64,000 nucleotides of DNA from Amycolatopsis albispora (GCF_003312875.1 NZ_CP015163.1:6572001-6636000); one strand, 5' to 3'. Counted from the first letter of the stretch, positions 33,233 through 42,404 are shown. Translations and numbers: made by a program. The notes: generated from the sequence alone by a model not told the origin.

Positions 33233-34075
33233 GTGACCCCAACGGACCTGGCGCTCCTGCACGCCACCGTCATCGACGCCACCGGCGGCCGCCCGCGGCC
33301 GGACGCGACGGTGGTCGTGCGTGCCGGGCGGATCACCGCGCTCGGGCGGTTCGGTGACACGCACGTGCCGCGCGGGGTGCGCAAGCTCGACCTGCGCGGG
33401 AAGTTCGTCGTACCGGGGTTGTGCGATGTGCGGGTGCACGGCGGTGACCCGGCGTTGCTGCTGGCGAACGGGATCACCACGGTGCCGCCACCACTGCCGC
33501 CGCGGCGCGTGGCGCTGGACCCGGCCGAGTTCGTCCGCCCGGCGCCGCCCCACGTGCCCGCGCTTGCGCGGCACCTCGTGCTCGACCGGCCGTCGCTGCT
33601 CTCGGCGGACGACTACCGGCTGAAGTACCTTCCGCCTTCGATCCGGGAGAGCTGGCGGTGGACGCTGGCGCGGTTGCGGCGGAAACCCGATCAGCGGGCG
33701 CTCTTCGAACACCGGCTGCGGTTCACCGGCGCGCTGCGGCGGGCGGGCGTGCCGATCCTGGCCGGCACGGACACCGGGGCGCCCTGGGTGTTCCCTGGCT
33801 TCGCGCTCCACGACGAACTCGCCTTCCTGGTGGACGCCGGGTGCACGCCCATGCAGGCCCTGCAGGCGGCGACCAAGGAACCCGCGCGCCACCTCGGCCG
33901 GTCCGCCACCCACGGCACCGTCACCCGCGGCAAGGTCGCCGACCTGCTGGTCCTCGACGCCGACCCGCTGGCCGACATCCGGAACACCCGCAAGATTCAC
34001 TCGATCGTGGCGGGTGGCGCGTACGTCTCCCCGGCGGACCGGGCGCAGCTCCTCAGCACCGCCGCGGCCGCCTGA
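33233..34075 (+). CDS. Internally deleted imidazolonepropionase-like amidohydrolase, possibly inactive
   Basis: A 280-aa protein related to roughly 430-470-aa metal-dependent amidohydrolases. N-terminal beta strands and GKFVVPGLCDVRVH are recognisable, but the metal motif H-x-H reads R67-V-H69. After GITTV the usual stretch bearing the two middle histidines (about 150 residues) is missing; the frame resumes near HVPAL, then VPILAGTDTG retains Asp180 and PMQALQAATKEPARHLG. Frame and codon bias stay intact, so either decay is recent or the protein has another role. GTG start has no clear ribosome site. Confidence 0.6.
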   Translation: MTPTDLALLHATVIDATGGRPRPDATVVVRAGRITALGRFGDTHVPRGVRKLDLRGKFVVPGLCDVRVHGGDPALLLANGITTVPPPLPPRRVALDPAEFVRPAPPHVPALARHLVLDRPSLLSADDYRLKYLPPSIRESWRWTLARLRRKPDQRALFEHRLRFTGALRRAGVPILAGTDTGAPWVFPGFALHDELAFLVDAGCTPMQALQAATKEPARHLGRSATHGTVTRGKVADLLVLDADPLADIRNTRKIHSIVAGGAYVSPADRAQLLSTAAAA

Positions 34076-34083
34076 GGACCCCC

Positions 34084-34140
34084 GAACACGAATGTGGCTT
34101 TCGGGGCGCGAAGAACGCTCCGAAAGCCACATTCGTGTTC
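34084..34140. repeat. Long palindromic repeat, copy 1 (convergent junction)
   Basis: 25-nt arms (34084-34108 and 34116-34140) with one mismatch and a 7-nt loop. The same arms recur at 39473 and, shortened, at 46718. It lies between the amidohydrolase and ponA stops. No U tract; probably a dispersed intergenic element that also stops transcription from both sides. Confidence 0.85.
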
Positions 34141-34148
34141 TGGCCTGT

Positions 34149-36821
34149 TCAGTTGTCGTCGGGATCTCGGCCGTTCGCCGGGTCGCCGTTGCCGTGGCCC
34201 GGGTTCGGGACGCCCGGAATGGACGGCCTGCCCGAGCTGCTCGGCTTGCCCGACGGGTCCTCGTCCGGCGGCTCCGACGGGTTCGTGGACTCGCTCGGCG
34301 GCGCGGACGAAGGCGTCTGGCTCGGCGGCTGCGACTTCTGCGAGTTCGACGGCGGCGCCGTCGGCACCTGCCTGCCGATCAGCTTGACGTCGGAGAACTT
34401 CTCCTTCGGCTTCCCCTTGAGGTAGCCGTCCATGAACTTCTTCCAGATCTCGCCGGGCAGGTCCTTGCCGTAGATCTTCTTCTTGTTCGCCATCCGGATG
34501 ACCTTGTCGGCCTCGGTGCCGACCCACGCGCTCGCGGACACCGTCGGCGCGTAGCCGACCATCCACGCCTGCGAGTTCTCGTTGCCGAGGCTGTCCGGCT
34601 CACCCGCCTTCGGCGTGTACTGGTGCGTACCGGTCTTCCCGGCGCAGTCGTACCCGCCCGCGCACGCGAGCTTCGAGTACGGCAGCACCGGCACCAGCGA
34701 CTTCGTCACGTTCCCGGCGATCTGCTTGCTCTTCTCCGGGTCGTTCTCGGCGAACGCCGGCTTCTCCTCGACCTCGGCCTCGTAGACCACCTCGTCGCGC
34801 GAGTTCACCACCTTCGACACGAAGTGGTAGTCGCGCTGGATGCCGTCCGCGGCGAAGGTCGCGTAGGCCGCCGCCATCTCGGCGGGCGTCACCTCCGCGC
34901 CCCGGCCACCACCGATGGAGAGGTTGTTGTCGGCGTCGGTCAGCGGCGCCTTGACCCCGGCCTGGTGCGCGGCGTCGACGACCTCCTCGACCCCGGTCTG
35001 CCTGGCCACGAAGTCGTAGAACACGGTGTTCACCGACTTCTCCATCGCCTCCGCGACCGAGCACTGCGCACTGCAGTCCACGCCCTCGGAGTTGCGGACC
35101 GTGGCGCCCTGGATCTTCCGCGGTGACGTGCCGTCGTAGACCTCACCGAGGCCCTTGTTTGTCTTCAGCAGTGCGACCAGGTCGAACGGCTTGAACGACG
35201 AGCCCGGCGGCCGCGGGGTGTTCGCCCAGTCGCGCTGGTCCTCCTTGGTGTTCGGGCCGCCGTAGTAGGCGAGCACGCCACCGGTCTTCGGATCGATCGC
35301 GACCAGCGCTTCCCGCAGGTCCTCCGGCTGGCCCTTCATCACCTCGTCGACCGTCTTGATCGCCAGGTCCTGCGCCTTCGGATCGACCGTGGTGTAGATC
35401 TTGTAACCACCGGACTGGATCTTGTCCTCGGTGATGCCCTTGGACTCCAGCTCGTCCACGATCCGGTTCTTCATCAGCAGGTTCGGCCCGGTGATGGTCT
35501 GCTGGCGCACCTCGTCCACCGGCCGCGGCACCGGGAAGGTGGCCTGCGCCCGTTCGGCCGGGGTCATCCACTGGTTGTCCACGATCCGGTCCATCGCCAC
35601 CCGCCAGCGCTCCTCGGCGACCGCGCGGTTCTCCGACCGGCCCGGCTGCTGGATCAGCCCGGCCAGCAGCGCGGCCTCGGAGGTGGTCAGGTCCTTGGCC
35701 TGCTTGCCGAAGAACGACTGAGCCGCCGTCTCGATGCCGTACGCGCCGCGCCCGAAGTAGATCGTGTTCAGGTACGCGGTGATGATCTCGTCCTTGTCGT
35801 ACTGCTTGTTCATCTTGAAGGACTTGACCAGCTCGGTGGCCTTGCGGGTGAGAGTGCCCTCTTCGTTCTCGGTGGCCTTCTTCACGTACTGCTGGCTGAT
35901 CGTCGAACCACCACCGACACCGCCGGTGACCTGGTTGTAGACCGCACGCAGGATGCCGGTGATGTCGAACCCGGAGTTCGTCTCGAAGGTGGAGTCCTCG
36001 GTGGCGTAAATCGCCCGGCGCACGTGCTGCGGGATGTCCTCCGGCTGGAGCATCACCCGGTTGCCGCCCTGCGGGATGTCCTTGCCCAGCTCCGACTCGT
36101 CGGCGAAGTAGTAGGTGACCACCTTGTCCTGCTTGGCCGCCACCTCCTGCGGGGTGGGCACGTCGACGGTGAAGTACAGCACCGTGAACGCCGCGGCCGG
36201 CACCACCACGAAGAGGCCGACGAGCACGTACAGCACCCGCCGCACCCGCTTCCAGCGGCGCCGCTTGCGCAGGGCGGGGCTCAGCAGCTGCTTCTTGTCG
36301 CCGTCCCCGTCACCGTCGTCCGCGCCGAACTCGTTGAACGCGGCCTGGTGCTCGTCGGACGGCCAGCTGTCCCGGCGGTCGTACTCGTCGTACGGGTCGT
36401 CGGGATAACCGGTGCCGTTGTGCTCGTGGTGCGTGATCAGCTCGGGCTCGCGCTCGGGGGTCGGCGGCACGAAGCTCGTCGGCTCCTCCTGGCGCGGCGG
36501 CTGGCGGCGTGGCGGCAGCGGCGGCTGCCCCGGCGGTGGCGGGCGGTACCCGCCGCCGTGCTGCTGACGCGGGGGCGGGGGTTGCCTGTCCTCCTGCGGC
36601 CAGCCGGGCTGGCCGCCGGGCGGCGGGCCGTTGCGCGGGCGGCCTCGGCCGCCCTGCTCGCCAGGCCACTGCGGTTCGTCAGCGGCCGGCCACTCGGGGT
36701 TGCCACGCTGGGGTTGCCGGGGAGCGCGGTGGTCGCCGCCGCCGGGCCACTGCGGGCTCTGTGGGTTGTCCCACTGCCCCGGCTCCTCTTCCGGCCAACC
36801 TCGGCCGTACTGATCATTCAC
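34149..36821 (-). CDS. ponA: Bifunctional class A penicillin-binding protein (PBP1A/PonA1)
   Basis: An 890-aa peptidoglycan glycosyltransferase/transpeptidase. Cytoplasmic Gln/Pro/Gly-rich N terminus (1-200), one membrane anchor about residues 205-230, transglycosylase domain with YATEDSTFETNSG and TISQQYVKKA (about 260-440), transpeptidase domain with SSFKPF (SxxK serine), SVNTVF (SxN) and KTGTHQY (KTG), and a Pro/Ser/Thr tail. All catalytic motifs are present. GTG 36821 has GGGAGG 7 nt upstream. Neighbours DUF5318 and a PadR/ino1 pair follow the Rv0046-Rv0051 order. Confidence 0.95.
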   Translation of the reverse strand: MNDQYGRGWPEEEPGQWDNPQSPQWPGGGDHRAPRQPQRGNPEWPAADEPQWPGEQGGRGRPRNGPPPGGQPGWPQEDRQPPPPRQQHGGGYRPPPPGQPPLPPRRQPPRQEEPTSFVPPTPEREPELITHHEHNGTGYPDDPYDEYDRRDSWPSDEHQAAFNEFGADDGDGDGDKKQLLSPALRKRRRWKRVRRVLYVLVGLFVVVPAAAFTVLYFTVDVPTPQEVAAKQDKVVTYYFADESELGKDIPQGGNRVMLQPEDIPQHVRRAIYATEDSTFETNSGFDITGILRAVYNQVTGGVGGGSTISQQYVKKATENEEGTLTRKATELVKSFKMNKQYDKDEIITAYLNTIYFGRGAYGIETAAQSFFGKQAKDLTTSEAALLAGLIQQPGRSENRAVAEERWRVAMDRIVDNQWMTPAERAQATFPVPRPVDEVRQQTITGPNLLMKNRIVDELESKGITEDKIQSGGYKIYTTVDPKAQDLAIKTVDEVMKGQPEDLREALVAIDPKTGGVLAYYGGPNTKEDQRDWANTPRPPGSSFKPFDLVALLKTNKGLGEVYDGTSPRKIQGATVRNSEGVDCSAQCSVAEAMEKSVNTVFYDFVARQTGVEEVVDAAHQAGVKAPLTDADNNLSIGGGRGAEVTPAEMAAAYATFAADGIQRDYHFVSKVVNSRDEVVYEAEVEEKPAFAENDPEKSKQIAGNVTKSLVPVLPYSKLACAGGYDCAGKTGTHQYTPKAGEPDSLGNENSQAWMVGYAPTVSASAWVGTEADKVIRMANKKKIYGKDLPGEIWKKFMDGYLKGKPKEKFSDVKLIGRQVPTAPPSNSQKSQPPSQTPSSAPPSESTNPSEPPDEDPSGKPSSSGRPSIPGVPNPGHGNGDPANGRDPDDN

Positions 36822-36900
36822 GGAAAGGCCTCCCAGATCGGCGTTTCGGGGGACGCCGTTCTGTGGTCATCGGTTCTCGCTTGCCCCTGTGACGCTGGGA

Positions 36901-37305
36901 TCACTGCCCGGCCGACCTCCGCGGCCGGGTTCGTGGATGTGGTTGTCCGGTCCCAAGGACGTATGACTGCACCAGGTGGTTCCAGCCGCACGTCCGGCAG
37001 ACCTCAACCACGTACACGGTGAACTCGGCGAAATGGTTGGCCATTCTCGCCAGTTCCTCCGGAGCCCGCGCCGAACCCGAGGCGTGCTTCAGCTCGTCGC
37101 CGTACACCCAGGAGACCTCGGTGAGGACCTCCTTGCGGCACACGGGGCAGTCGGCCTGGCCGGGGTGACCGTGGAACTTGGCCGCCCTGAGCAGGTACGG
37201 GCCCGCGTCGCACACCTCCGCGGTGCCGACGCGTCCCGAGTAGACCTCGGCGAGCAGCGCACGGCGCTGCAACGCGTAGTCCACGATCTGCCGGTGGGTT
37301 CGCAC
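36901..37305 (-). CDS. DUF5318 zinc-ribbon protein (Rv0049-like)
   Basis: A 134-aa protein; GTG 37305 is chosen (RTHRQIVDYALQRRALL start conserved in relatives), the longer frame being unsupported. Two CxxC motifs, CPVCRKE (about residue 54) and CRTCGWN (about 103), indicate a zinc ribbon. It is immediately upstream of ponA on the same strand and conserved next to it across mycobacteria and relatives, suggesting a link to cell-wall assembly. Function unknown. Confidence 0.88.
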   Translation of the reverse strand: MRTHRQIVDYALQRRALLAEVYSGRVGTAEVCDAGPYLLRAAKFHGHPGQADCPVCRKEVLTEVSWVYGDELKHASGSARAPEELARMANHFAEFTVYVVEVCRTCGWNHLVQSYVLGTGQPHPRTRPRRSAGQ

Positions 37306-37467
37306 GCTGACAGAGTACGTGTCCCGGCGGCCGTGACGATGAGCCGTTCTGCCTAGCGCCCCGCGGCCCGGACGCGACACGCCGACGACCTGATAACGCT
37401 CTGGTGAATTCCACCACTGTCATTCGGCAACCAACGGGTGATCCACAGGGTTACGTACGCCACTTCG

Positions 37468-37487
37468 ATGTATCGGCGCGATATAGT
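37468..37487 (+). promoter_or_regulatory. padR promoter with overlapping operator-like dyad
   Basis: TATCG-GCG-CGATA (37471-37483) sits on a TATAGT -10 (37482-37487), about 80 nt before the padR start. TATCG/CGATA dyads are typical of some actinobacterial PadR operators, so autorepression is likely (inference). Confidence 0.5.
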
Positions 37488-37571
37488 GGACCGGTAGGTT
37501 GCGACGCGCGGATGGAGTAATACGGAGCAACGCCGGAGCGCGTCGTTTGTTCCCGGAAGGGGGTGGCCGGC

Positions 37572-38147
37572 GTGCTGGAGTTCGCGGTGCTGGGACTGCT
37601 GCACGAGGCACCCATGCACGGTTACGTGCTGCGCAAGCGGCTGCACGAAACCCTCGGCATGTTCCGCACCTTCTCCTACGGTTCGCTGTACCCGACCTTG
37701 CGGCGGTTGCAGCGGGCGGGCTTCATCGTCGAGGAGGCCGGCGAAGCCCCGGCGCCCGATCCCGGCGCTCGAGCACAGAGCCGTGCGTGGGCGGCCCGCC
37801 GCGGGAAACGGGTGTACAAGCTGACCGCCGAGGGCAAGGAGCGCTTCGCCGAACTGCTCGGCGACGCCGGTCCGCAGACCTGGGACGACGAGGGCTTCGG
37901 CGTCCACCTCGCGTTCTTCTCCCGGACACCGGCCGACGTCAGGATGCGGATCCTGGAAGGCCGCCGCCGCCGGGTCGAGGAGCGGCGTGAGGGACTGCGG
38001 GCGGCCATGGCCAGGGCCGAGGAGAGGATCGACCGCTACACCCGCGAGCTGCACCGGCTTGGCCTGGAAAGCAGCGAACGAGAAGTGCGCTGGCTCAACG
38101 AGCTGATCGCGCACGAGCAGGCCGAGCAGCGGGCACAGGAGCCCTGA
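37572..38147 (+). CDS. PadR-family regulator (Rv0047c-like)
   Basis: A 191-aa regulator. GTG 37572 ([10 protein letters not shown]) is chosen: GGAAGGGGG sits 8 nt upstream and relatives begin identically; GTG 37563 would be too close. PadR wing: [34 protein letters not shown] and [14 protein letters not shown] (1-100), then a long helical Vir-like C-terminal region (about 115-190). It is 58 nt ahead of ino1 and probably co-transcribed. A unique [11 protein letters not shown] insertion lies between helix and wing. Likely autorepressor. Confidence 0.9.
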   Translation: MLEFAVLGLLHEAPMHGYVLRKRLHETLGMFRTFSYGSLYPTLRRLQRAGFIVEEAGEAPAPDPGARAQSRAWAARRGKRVYKLTAEGKERFAELLGDAGPQTWDDEGFGVHLAFFSRTPADVRMRILEGRRRRVEERREGLRAAMARAEERIDRYTRELHRLGLESSEREVRWLNELIAHEQAEQRAQEP

Positions 38148-38205
38148 GCGCTCGGCGACCACTGCGACTACCTACGTGAAGAACGAAACCAAAGGAGAAT
38201 CCGGC

Positions 38206-39291
38206 ATGGGCGAGAACCGCCGCAGCGTTCGGGTGGCCATCGTTGGCGTCGGCAACTGTGCCGCATCGCTGGTGCAGGGTGTGCAGTACTACCGCGACGC
38301 CGATCCCGCCTCGCGTGTGCCCGGGCTGATGCACGTCCAGTTCGGTGAGTACCACGTCCGGGACATCGAGTTCGCGGCCGCGTTCGACGTCGACGCCAAG
38401 AAGGTCGGGCGCGACCTCAGCGAGGCCATCGTGGCCAGCGAGAACAACACCATCAAGATCGCCGACGTCCCGCCGCTCGGCGTCACCGTGCAGCGCGGGC
38501 ACACGCTCGACGGCCTCGGCCGGTTCTACCGGGAGACCGTGGAGGAGTCCGACGAGTCGCCCGCCGACGTGGTCTCCGTGCTGCGTGAGGCCGAGGTCGA
38601 CGTCATGGTCTCGTACCTGCCGGTCGGCTCGGAGGAGGCGGACAAGTTCTACGCGCAGGCCGCCATCGACGCGGGCGTCGCCTTTGTCAACGCGCTGCCG
38701 GTGTTCATCGCTTCCGACCCCGAATGGGCGAAGAAGTTCACCGACGCGGGGGTGCCCATCGTCGGTGACGACATCAAGTCGCAGGTCGGCGCCACCATCA
38801 CGCACCGCGTGCTGGCGAAGCTGTTCGAGGACCGCGGGGTGCAGCTCGACCGCACCATGCAGCTCAACGTGGGCGGGAACATGGACTTCCTGAACATGAA
38901 GGAGCTCGAGCGGCTGGAGTCGAAGAAGATCTCCAAGACCCAGGCGGTGACCTCGCAGGTCGACCGCGACCTCGGCAAGAGCAACGTGCACATCGGGCCG
39001 TCGGACTACGTGCAGTGGCTCGACGACCGGAAGTGGGCCTACGTGCGCCTCGAAGGCCGCGCCTTCGGTGACGTGCCGCTGAACATGGAGTACAAGCTCG
39101 AGGTCTGGGACTCGCCGAACTCGGCGGGCATCATCATCGACGCGGTGCGGGCCGCGAAGATCGCCAAGGACCGCGGCATCGGCGGGCCGATCCTGTCGGC
39201 CTCCTCGTACTTCATGAAGTCGCCGCCGGAGCAGTACGACGACGCCACCGCCCGCGACGCCGTCGAAAAGTTCATCGCCGGCGAAAACTGA
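38206..39291 (+). CDS. ino1: Inositol-1-phosphate synthase (myo-inositol-3-phosphate synthase)
   Basis: NAD-dependent enzyme converting glucose-6-phosphate to inositol-1(3)-phosphate, the first step to phosphatidylinositol, PIMs and mycothiol. 361 aa, the actinobacterial short form. NAD-binding [16 protein letters not shown] (residues 10-25), catalytic-core segments [22 protein letters not shown] and [14 protein letters not shown] 38206 has AAGGAG 8 nt upstream; ATG 38176 lacks one. Downstream lie a long terminator and a palindromic repeat. Confidence 0.95.
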   Translation: MGENRRSVRVAIVGVGNCAASLVQGVQYYRDADPASRVPGLMHVQFGEYHVRDIEFAAAFDVDAKKVGRDLSEAIVASENNTIKIADVPPLGVTVQRGHTLDGLGRFYRETVEESDESPADVVSVLREAEVDVMVSYLPVGSEEADKFYAQAAIDAGVAFVNALPVFIASDPEWAKKFTDAGVPIVGDDIKSQVGATITHRVLAKLFEDRGVQLDRTMQLNVGGNMDFLNMKELERLESKKISKTQAVTSQVDRDLGKSNVHIGPSDYVQWLDDRKWAYVRLEGRAFGDVPLNMEYKLEVWDSPNSAGIIIDAVRAAKIAKDRGIGGPILSASSYFMKSPPEQYDDATARDAVEKFIAGEN

Positions 39292-39324
39292 TCGGGTACT
39301 CCACCCCGGTTTCGGATTGTGACT

Positions 39325-39390
39325 ACGGCGGAGGCCCCTTCGTCAAGGCTGGAAAACGTACCTTGACGAAGGGGCCTCCGCCGTGTTTTT
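39325..39390 (+). terminator. Strong terminator after ino1
   Basis: A perfect 24-bp stem (39325-39348 with 39361-39384) and 12-nt loop followed by GTTTTT (39385-39390), 34 nt after the ino1 stop. The stem is unusually long for a terminator and could also be a mobile palindromic element. Confidence 0.85.
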
Positions 39391-39472
39391 GGCTTTGGAC
39401 CGGGATGGGGGAGGTGGGGCTGGCGGGCGTGGTCGTCTCCCGTTGCCGGCCGCCGGCCCGGTGCCTTGCCCG

Positions 39473-39526
39473 GAACACGAATGTGGCTTTCGGGGCGTTT
39501 CCGCTCCGAAAGCCACATTCGTGTTC
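39473..39526. repeat. Long palindromic repeat, copy 2 (convergent junction)
   Basis: 25-nt arms (39473-39497 and 39502-39526) identical to those of copy 1 including the one mismatch, with a 4-nt loop. Lies between the ino1 terminator and the secreted-protein stop at 39536. Confidence 0.85.
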
Positions 39527-39535
39527 TCGAAACCG

Positions 39536-40180
39536 TCAGGCGAACGGCGAGCAGGACGCCCGGCCGATCGCCGCGTGGCCGCGCGAGGTGTCGTCCGCTC
39601 CGTAGAGATAGACGTGCATGGCGGTCAGGTCGAGGCCGCCGGTGCCGTCCTTGAGGGTTTCGCGGAAGACCACCTTCGCCTTCGCCGGGGTGCCGTGCAG
39701 CGTGCCGTTGACCCAGACGGTGGCGTTCTCCCCCACCGGGTTCGGCGGGGTGACGCCCCGGATGTTGCGGATGGTGAACTGCGCGTAGGTGGTGCCGGTG
39801 GCGGTGCCCTCGCAGCGCACCGAGTACTCGCCGGTGCGGATGCGCTGTCTGCTCGCGGTCACGAAGGCGTCGAGCTGGAAGCTGTCGCCTTCGATCTGGA
39901 CCAGGTTCTTCTCCGCTTCTTCGTCCTGCACGCAGGACGCCGTCGCTTCGCCGTAGCGCACGACGCCGGTCTGCCGCACTTCGGCCGACGTCGCCTGGTT
40001 CGTGCCGTAGACGTCGCATTCCGCGAGCGGGCCGACCGGGGTGACCTGCCCGCTGCTCGCGGGCACCGCGGCCACCCCGGCGTTTCCCACCCCGTCCTCA
40101 CCGACCGCGTAGGCGGGTGCCCCGACGCTCATCGCCGCGACGACCACCGCACCCGTGACCCCGATTCGCCGAATGAACAT
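39536..40180 (-). CDS. Secreted protein of unknown function
   Basis: A 214-aa exported protein. ATG 40180 is chosen (AAAGGGG 5 nt upstream; a GTG precedes it). Signal peptide 1-25 is cleaved at AYA-V. The mature part has four cysteines (AECDVYG, SCVQDE, RCEGTAT, ASCSPF) that could form two disulfides and mainly beta-strand pattern (TYAQFTIRNI, ATVWVNGTLHG, AKVVFRETL). The fold recalls surface beta-sandwich proteins, but no family is recognised. Converges on ino1 across a palindromic repeat. Confidence 0.7.
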   Translation of the reverse strand: MFIRRIGVTGAVVVAAMSVGAPAYAVGEDGVGNAGVAAVPASSGQVTPVGPLAECDVYGTNQATSAEVRQTGVVRYGEATASCVQDEEAEKNLVQIEGDSFQLDAFVTASRQRIRTGEYSVRCEGTATGTTYAQFTIRNIRGVTPPNPVGENATVWVNGTLHGTPAKAKVVFRETLKDGTGGLDLTAMHVYLYGADDTSRGHAAIGRASCSPFA

Positions 40181-40347
40181 CACAGCCCCTTTCCCGCGCC
40201 GATTGCCGGTGCTCGCACCAGGTAGTCGCGCCGGGACGGGGGCCGTTATCGATCTCCGCGGTGATCACCCGTCGGTACCGGGCAGTTCGCTCGTTCGTGC
40301 GCGCGCCCACGGGTGACCTGGCTGGGTTGACCGTTGCTGGCCCGCGC

Positions 40348-40998
40348 CTAGCGCACCGCCAGGCCGAGCGCCCGCGGCAGGTCGCCGATGTCGCGCAGCA
40401 CCGCGGAAACCCGTGCCAGCACCGCCGGGTCCGGCGGGAAGTGCGGGTTCGGCACGGCGAGCACGCGCATGCCCGCGGCCAGCGCGGACTTCAACCCGTT
40501 CGTGGTGTCCTCCACCGCCGCGCACTCCGCCGCGTCGACGCCGAGTCGCCGCGCGGCTTCGAGGTACACGTCCGGGGCAGGTTTGCCCGCGTCCACCTGC
40601 TCGCTGGACAACGCCACGCGCACCAGTCCGGTCAGCTCGGTGGCTTCGAGGAACGCCTGGATCAGCACCGGCGGCGACGAGCTCGCGATGGCCATCGGGT
40701 ACCGCTCGCCGACCGCGCGCACCGCTTCCGGACCGCCCGCGATCACCGGCGGGCCTTCGGCGTACCGCTGCCGCATGCCGTCGACGACCGCCTTCGCCAC
40801 CTCGTCCGCGGTGAGCCGGACACCGAGTTCGTCCACCAGGTGCCGCGCCCATTCGGGGGTGCTCATGCCCTGCAGCGCCCTGGTCGTCCCGTCCTGCCAG
40901 GTGCCGCCGTGCTCGGCGACCACCGCGCGCCGCACCTCGTCCCAGGTCCGCTCCGAGTCGACCAGCACCCCGTCGAGATCAAAAACCACCGCGTCCAT
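40348..40998 (-). CDS. HAD-superfamily phosphatase/beta-phosphoglucomutase-like hydrolase
   Basis: A 216-aa HAD hydrolase. Motif I DLDGVLVDSE (Asp7/Asp9), cap domain about 18-85, motif II ASSSP, motif III lysine in AGKPAPDVYL, motif IV EDTTNGLKSA. These fit the phosphoglucomutase/sugar-phosphatase subgroup; substrate unknown. ATG 40998. Divergent from an MFS gene across an AT-rich operator. Confidence 0.9.
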   Translation of the reverse strand: MDAVVFDLDGVLVDSERTWDEVRRAVVAEHGGTWQDGTTRALQGMSTPEWARHLVDELGVRLTADEVAKAVVDGMRQRYAEGPPVIAGGPEAVRAVGERYPMAIASSSPPVLIQAFLEATELTGLVRVALSSEQVDAGKPAPDVYLEAARRLGVDAAECAAVEDTTNGLKSALAAGMRVLAVPNPHFPPDPAVLARVSAVLRDIGDLPRALGLAVR

Positions 40999-41023
40999 GC
41001 GGTGACCGTACCTGTGCGGCGGA

Positions 41024-41067
41024 TTACTTGGACATGCTCAGCAAATTTAATTAGCATGGCTAAGTAA
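41024..41067. promoter_or_regulatory. AT-rich inverted repeat upstream of MFS gene
   Basis: Arms 41024-41038 and 41053-41067 match at 13 of 15 positions around a 14-nt A/T-rich centre (CAGCAAATTTAATT). It lies 31-74 nt before the MFS ATG and suggests a regulated pump; no regulator gene is adjacent. Confidence 0.55.
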
Positions 41068-41097
41068 CACCGTCGTGCGTGAGGAGGCAACGCGCTG

Positions 41098-42315
41098 ATG
41101 AGCGCCGGAAACCACGGGAGCCTGCTGGCCGCGATCAAGGGCCAGCCCAAGCAGGTCTGGATCACCGCGTTCGCCGCGGTCATCGCCTTCATGGGCATCG
41201 GGCTGGTGGACCCGATCCTGCTGTCCATCGCCGAAGGGCTCCACGCCACGCCGTCCGAGGTGACCCTGCTGTTCTCCTCCTACCTGGGCGTGCAGGTGGT
41301 GGCGATGCTGTTCACCGGCGCGATGAGCGCGCGGTTCGGCGCCAAGCGGACCGTGCTCACCGGGCTCACGCTGATCGTGGTGGCCACCGCGCTGTGCGCG
41401 GCCGCCGGTTCGATCGAGCAGCTGGTCGGGCTGCGGGCGGTGTGGGGACTCGGCAACGCCTTCTTCATCGCGACCGCGCTTTCGGTGATCGTCGGTGCCG
41501 CCACCGGCGGGCAGGCTGGCGCGATCCTGCTGTACGAGGCGGCACTCGGCGTCGGCCTGTCGGTCGGCCCGCTGCTGGGCGCGCTGCTCGGCAACATCTC
41601 GTGGCGCGGCCCGTTCCTCGGCACCGCGGTGCTGATGGCGGGCGCGCTGGTGCTGTGCTCGGTGTTCCTCAGCAGCGACAAGCACGAGCGGCGGCCGCGG
41701 GTGCGGTTGCTGGACCCGATCCGCGCGCTCGGGCACGGCGGCCTGCTGCGGACCTCGATCGGCTCGGCGCTCTACACCGCGGCCTTCTTCGCCGTGCTCG
41801 CGTGGTCCCCGTTCGTGCTGGAGTGGAGCGCCATCGCGGTCGGCCTGGTGTTCTGCGGCTGGGGCCTGTGCGTGGCGGTGGCCGGGGTGGTGCTCGCCCC
41901 GAAGCTGGCGGCCCGGCTCGGCGAACGGCACGCGACCGTGGTGGCGGTGCTCGCCTACGCGGTGCTGCTGGCGGTGATGATGGTGCCGAGCAAGCCGGTG
42001 CTGGTGGTCGCGATCATCGCCTCCGGGCTGGTGTCCGGCCTGCTGAACACGCTGTTCACCGGCACCGCGATGTCGGTCAGCGACGCGCCGCGGCCGGTGG
42101 CGAGCGCGGGCTACAACTTCCTGCGCTGGATGGGCGGCGCGGTCGCGGCGACCGTGGTCGGGCACGTGGCCGAGTGGTTCGGTTCGCCGCAGGCGCCGTT
42201 CCTGGCCGCCGCTGTCCTCTGTGTACTGGCGGGCGCGCTGCTCGCGATCAGGCAGCGCACACCGGACGAACACCGCGTTCCGGCCACCGCGGCGCTGGTC
42301 GGCGAAGAGTTTTAG
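41098..42315 (+). CDS. MFS efflux transporter
   Basis: A 405-aa, 12-helix major facilitator. Motif A between helices 2 and 3 (GAMSARFGAKRTVLTG), Asp near helix 1 (GIGLVDPILLS) and the antiporter motif C-like GVGLSVGPLLGALLG in helix 5 mark a drug:proton antiporter group. GAGGAGG lies 10 nt before ATG 41098. The promoter carries a long inverted repeat. Its TAG overlaps the first half of a PHO-box-like repeat for phoX. Confidence 0.88.
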   Translation: MSAGNHGSLLAAIKGQPKQVWITAFAAVIAFMGIGLVDPILLSIAEGLHATPSEVTLLFSSYLGVQVVAMLFTGAMSARFGAKRTVLTGLTLIVVATALCAAAGSIEQLVGLRAVWGLGNAFFIATALSVIVGAATGGQAGAILLYEAALGVGLSVGPLLGALLGNISWRGPFLGTAVLMAGALVLCSVFLSSDKHERRPRVRLLDPIRALGHGGLLRTSIGSALYTAAFFAVLAWSPFVLEWSAIAVGLVFCGWGLCVAVAGVVLAPKLAARLGERHATVVAVLAYAVLLAVMMVPSKPVLVVAIIASGLVSGLLNTLFTGTAMSVSDAPRPVASAGYNFLRWMGGAVAATVVGHVAEWFGSPQAPFLAAAVLCVLAGALLAIRQRTPDEHRVPATAALVGEEF

Positions 42316-42331
42316 TGAACGAGAGGTGAAC
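42314..42331 (-). promoter_or_regulatory. PHO-box-like direct repeat upstream of the first phoX
   Basis: Read on the minus strand: GTTCACC-TCTC-GTTCACT, two 7-mers 11 nt apart, the spacing and sequence of actinomycete PhoP boxes. Orientation is opposite to phoX. A TAGCGT -10 at 42373-42378 lies downstream. PhoP control of phosphatases is known; this site is predicted. Confidence 0.55.
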
Positions 42332-42369
42332 AACCGACCAACGGAGGGATGGCCTCCGCCGGTCGGTTG
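42331..42369. terminator. Two-tier hairpin between MFS and phoX genes
   Basis: CAACCGACC (42331-42339) pairs with GGTCGGTTG (42361-42369) and CGGAGG (42342-42347) pairs with CCTCCG (42353-42358). No U tract follows, so either an MFS terminator or leader structure before phoX. Confidence 0.5.
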
Positions 42370-42404
42370 GCCTAGCGTCGAATCTCCGAACTTGGAGGTC
42401 CGCG

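Noticed and set aside
33041..34132. Minus-strand frame beginning in palindrome copy 1
   Set aside because: It reads through the palindrome and the antisense of the amidohydrolase; no support.
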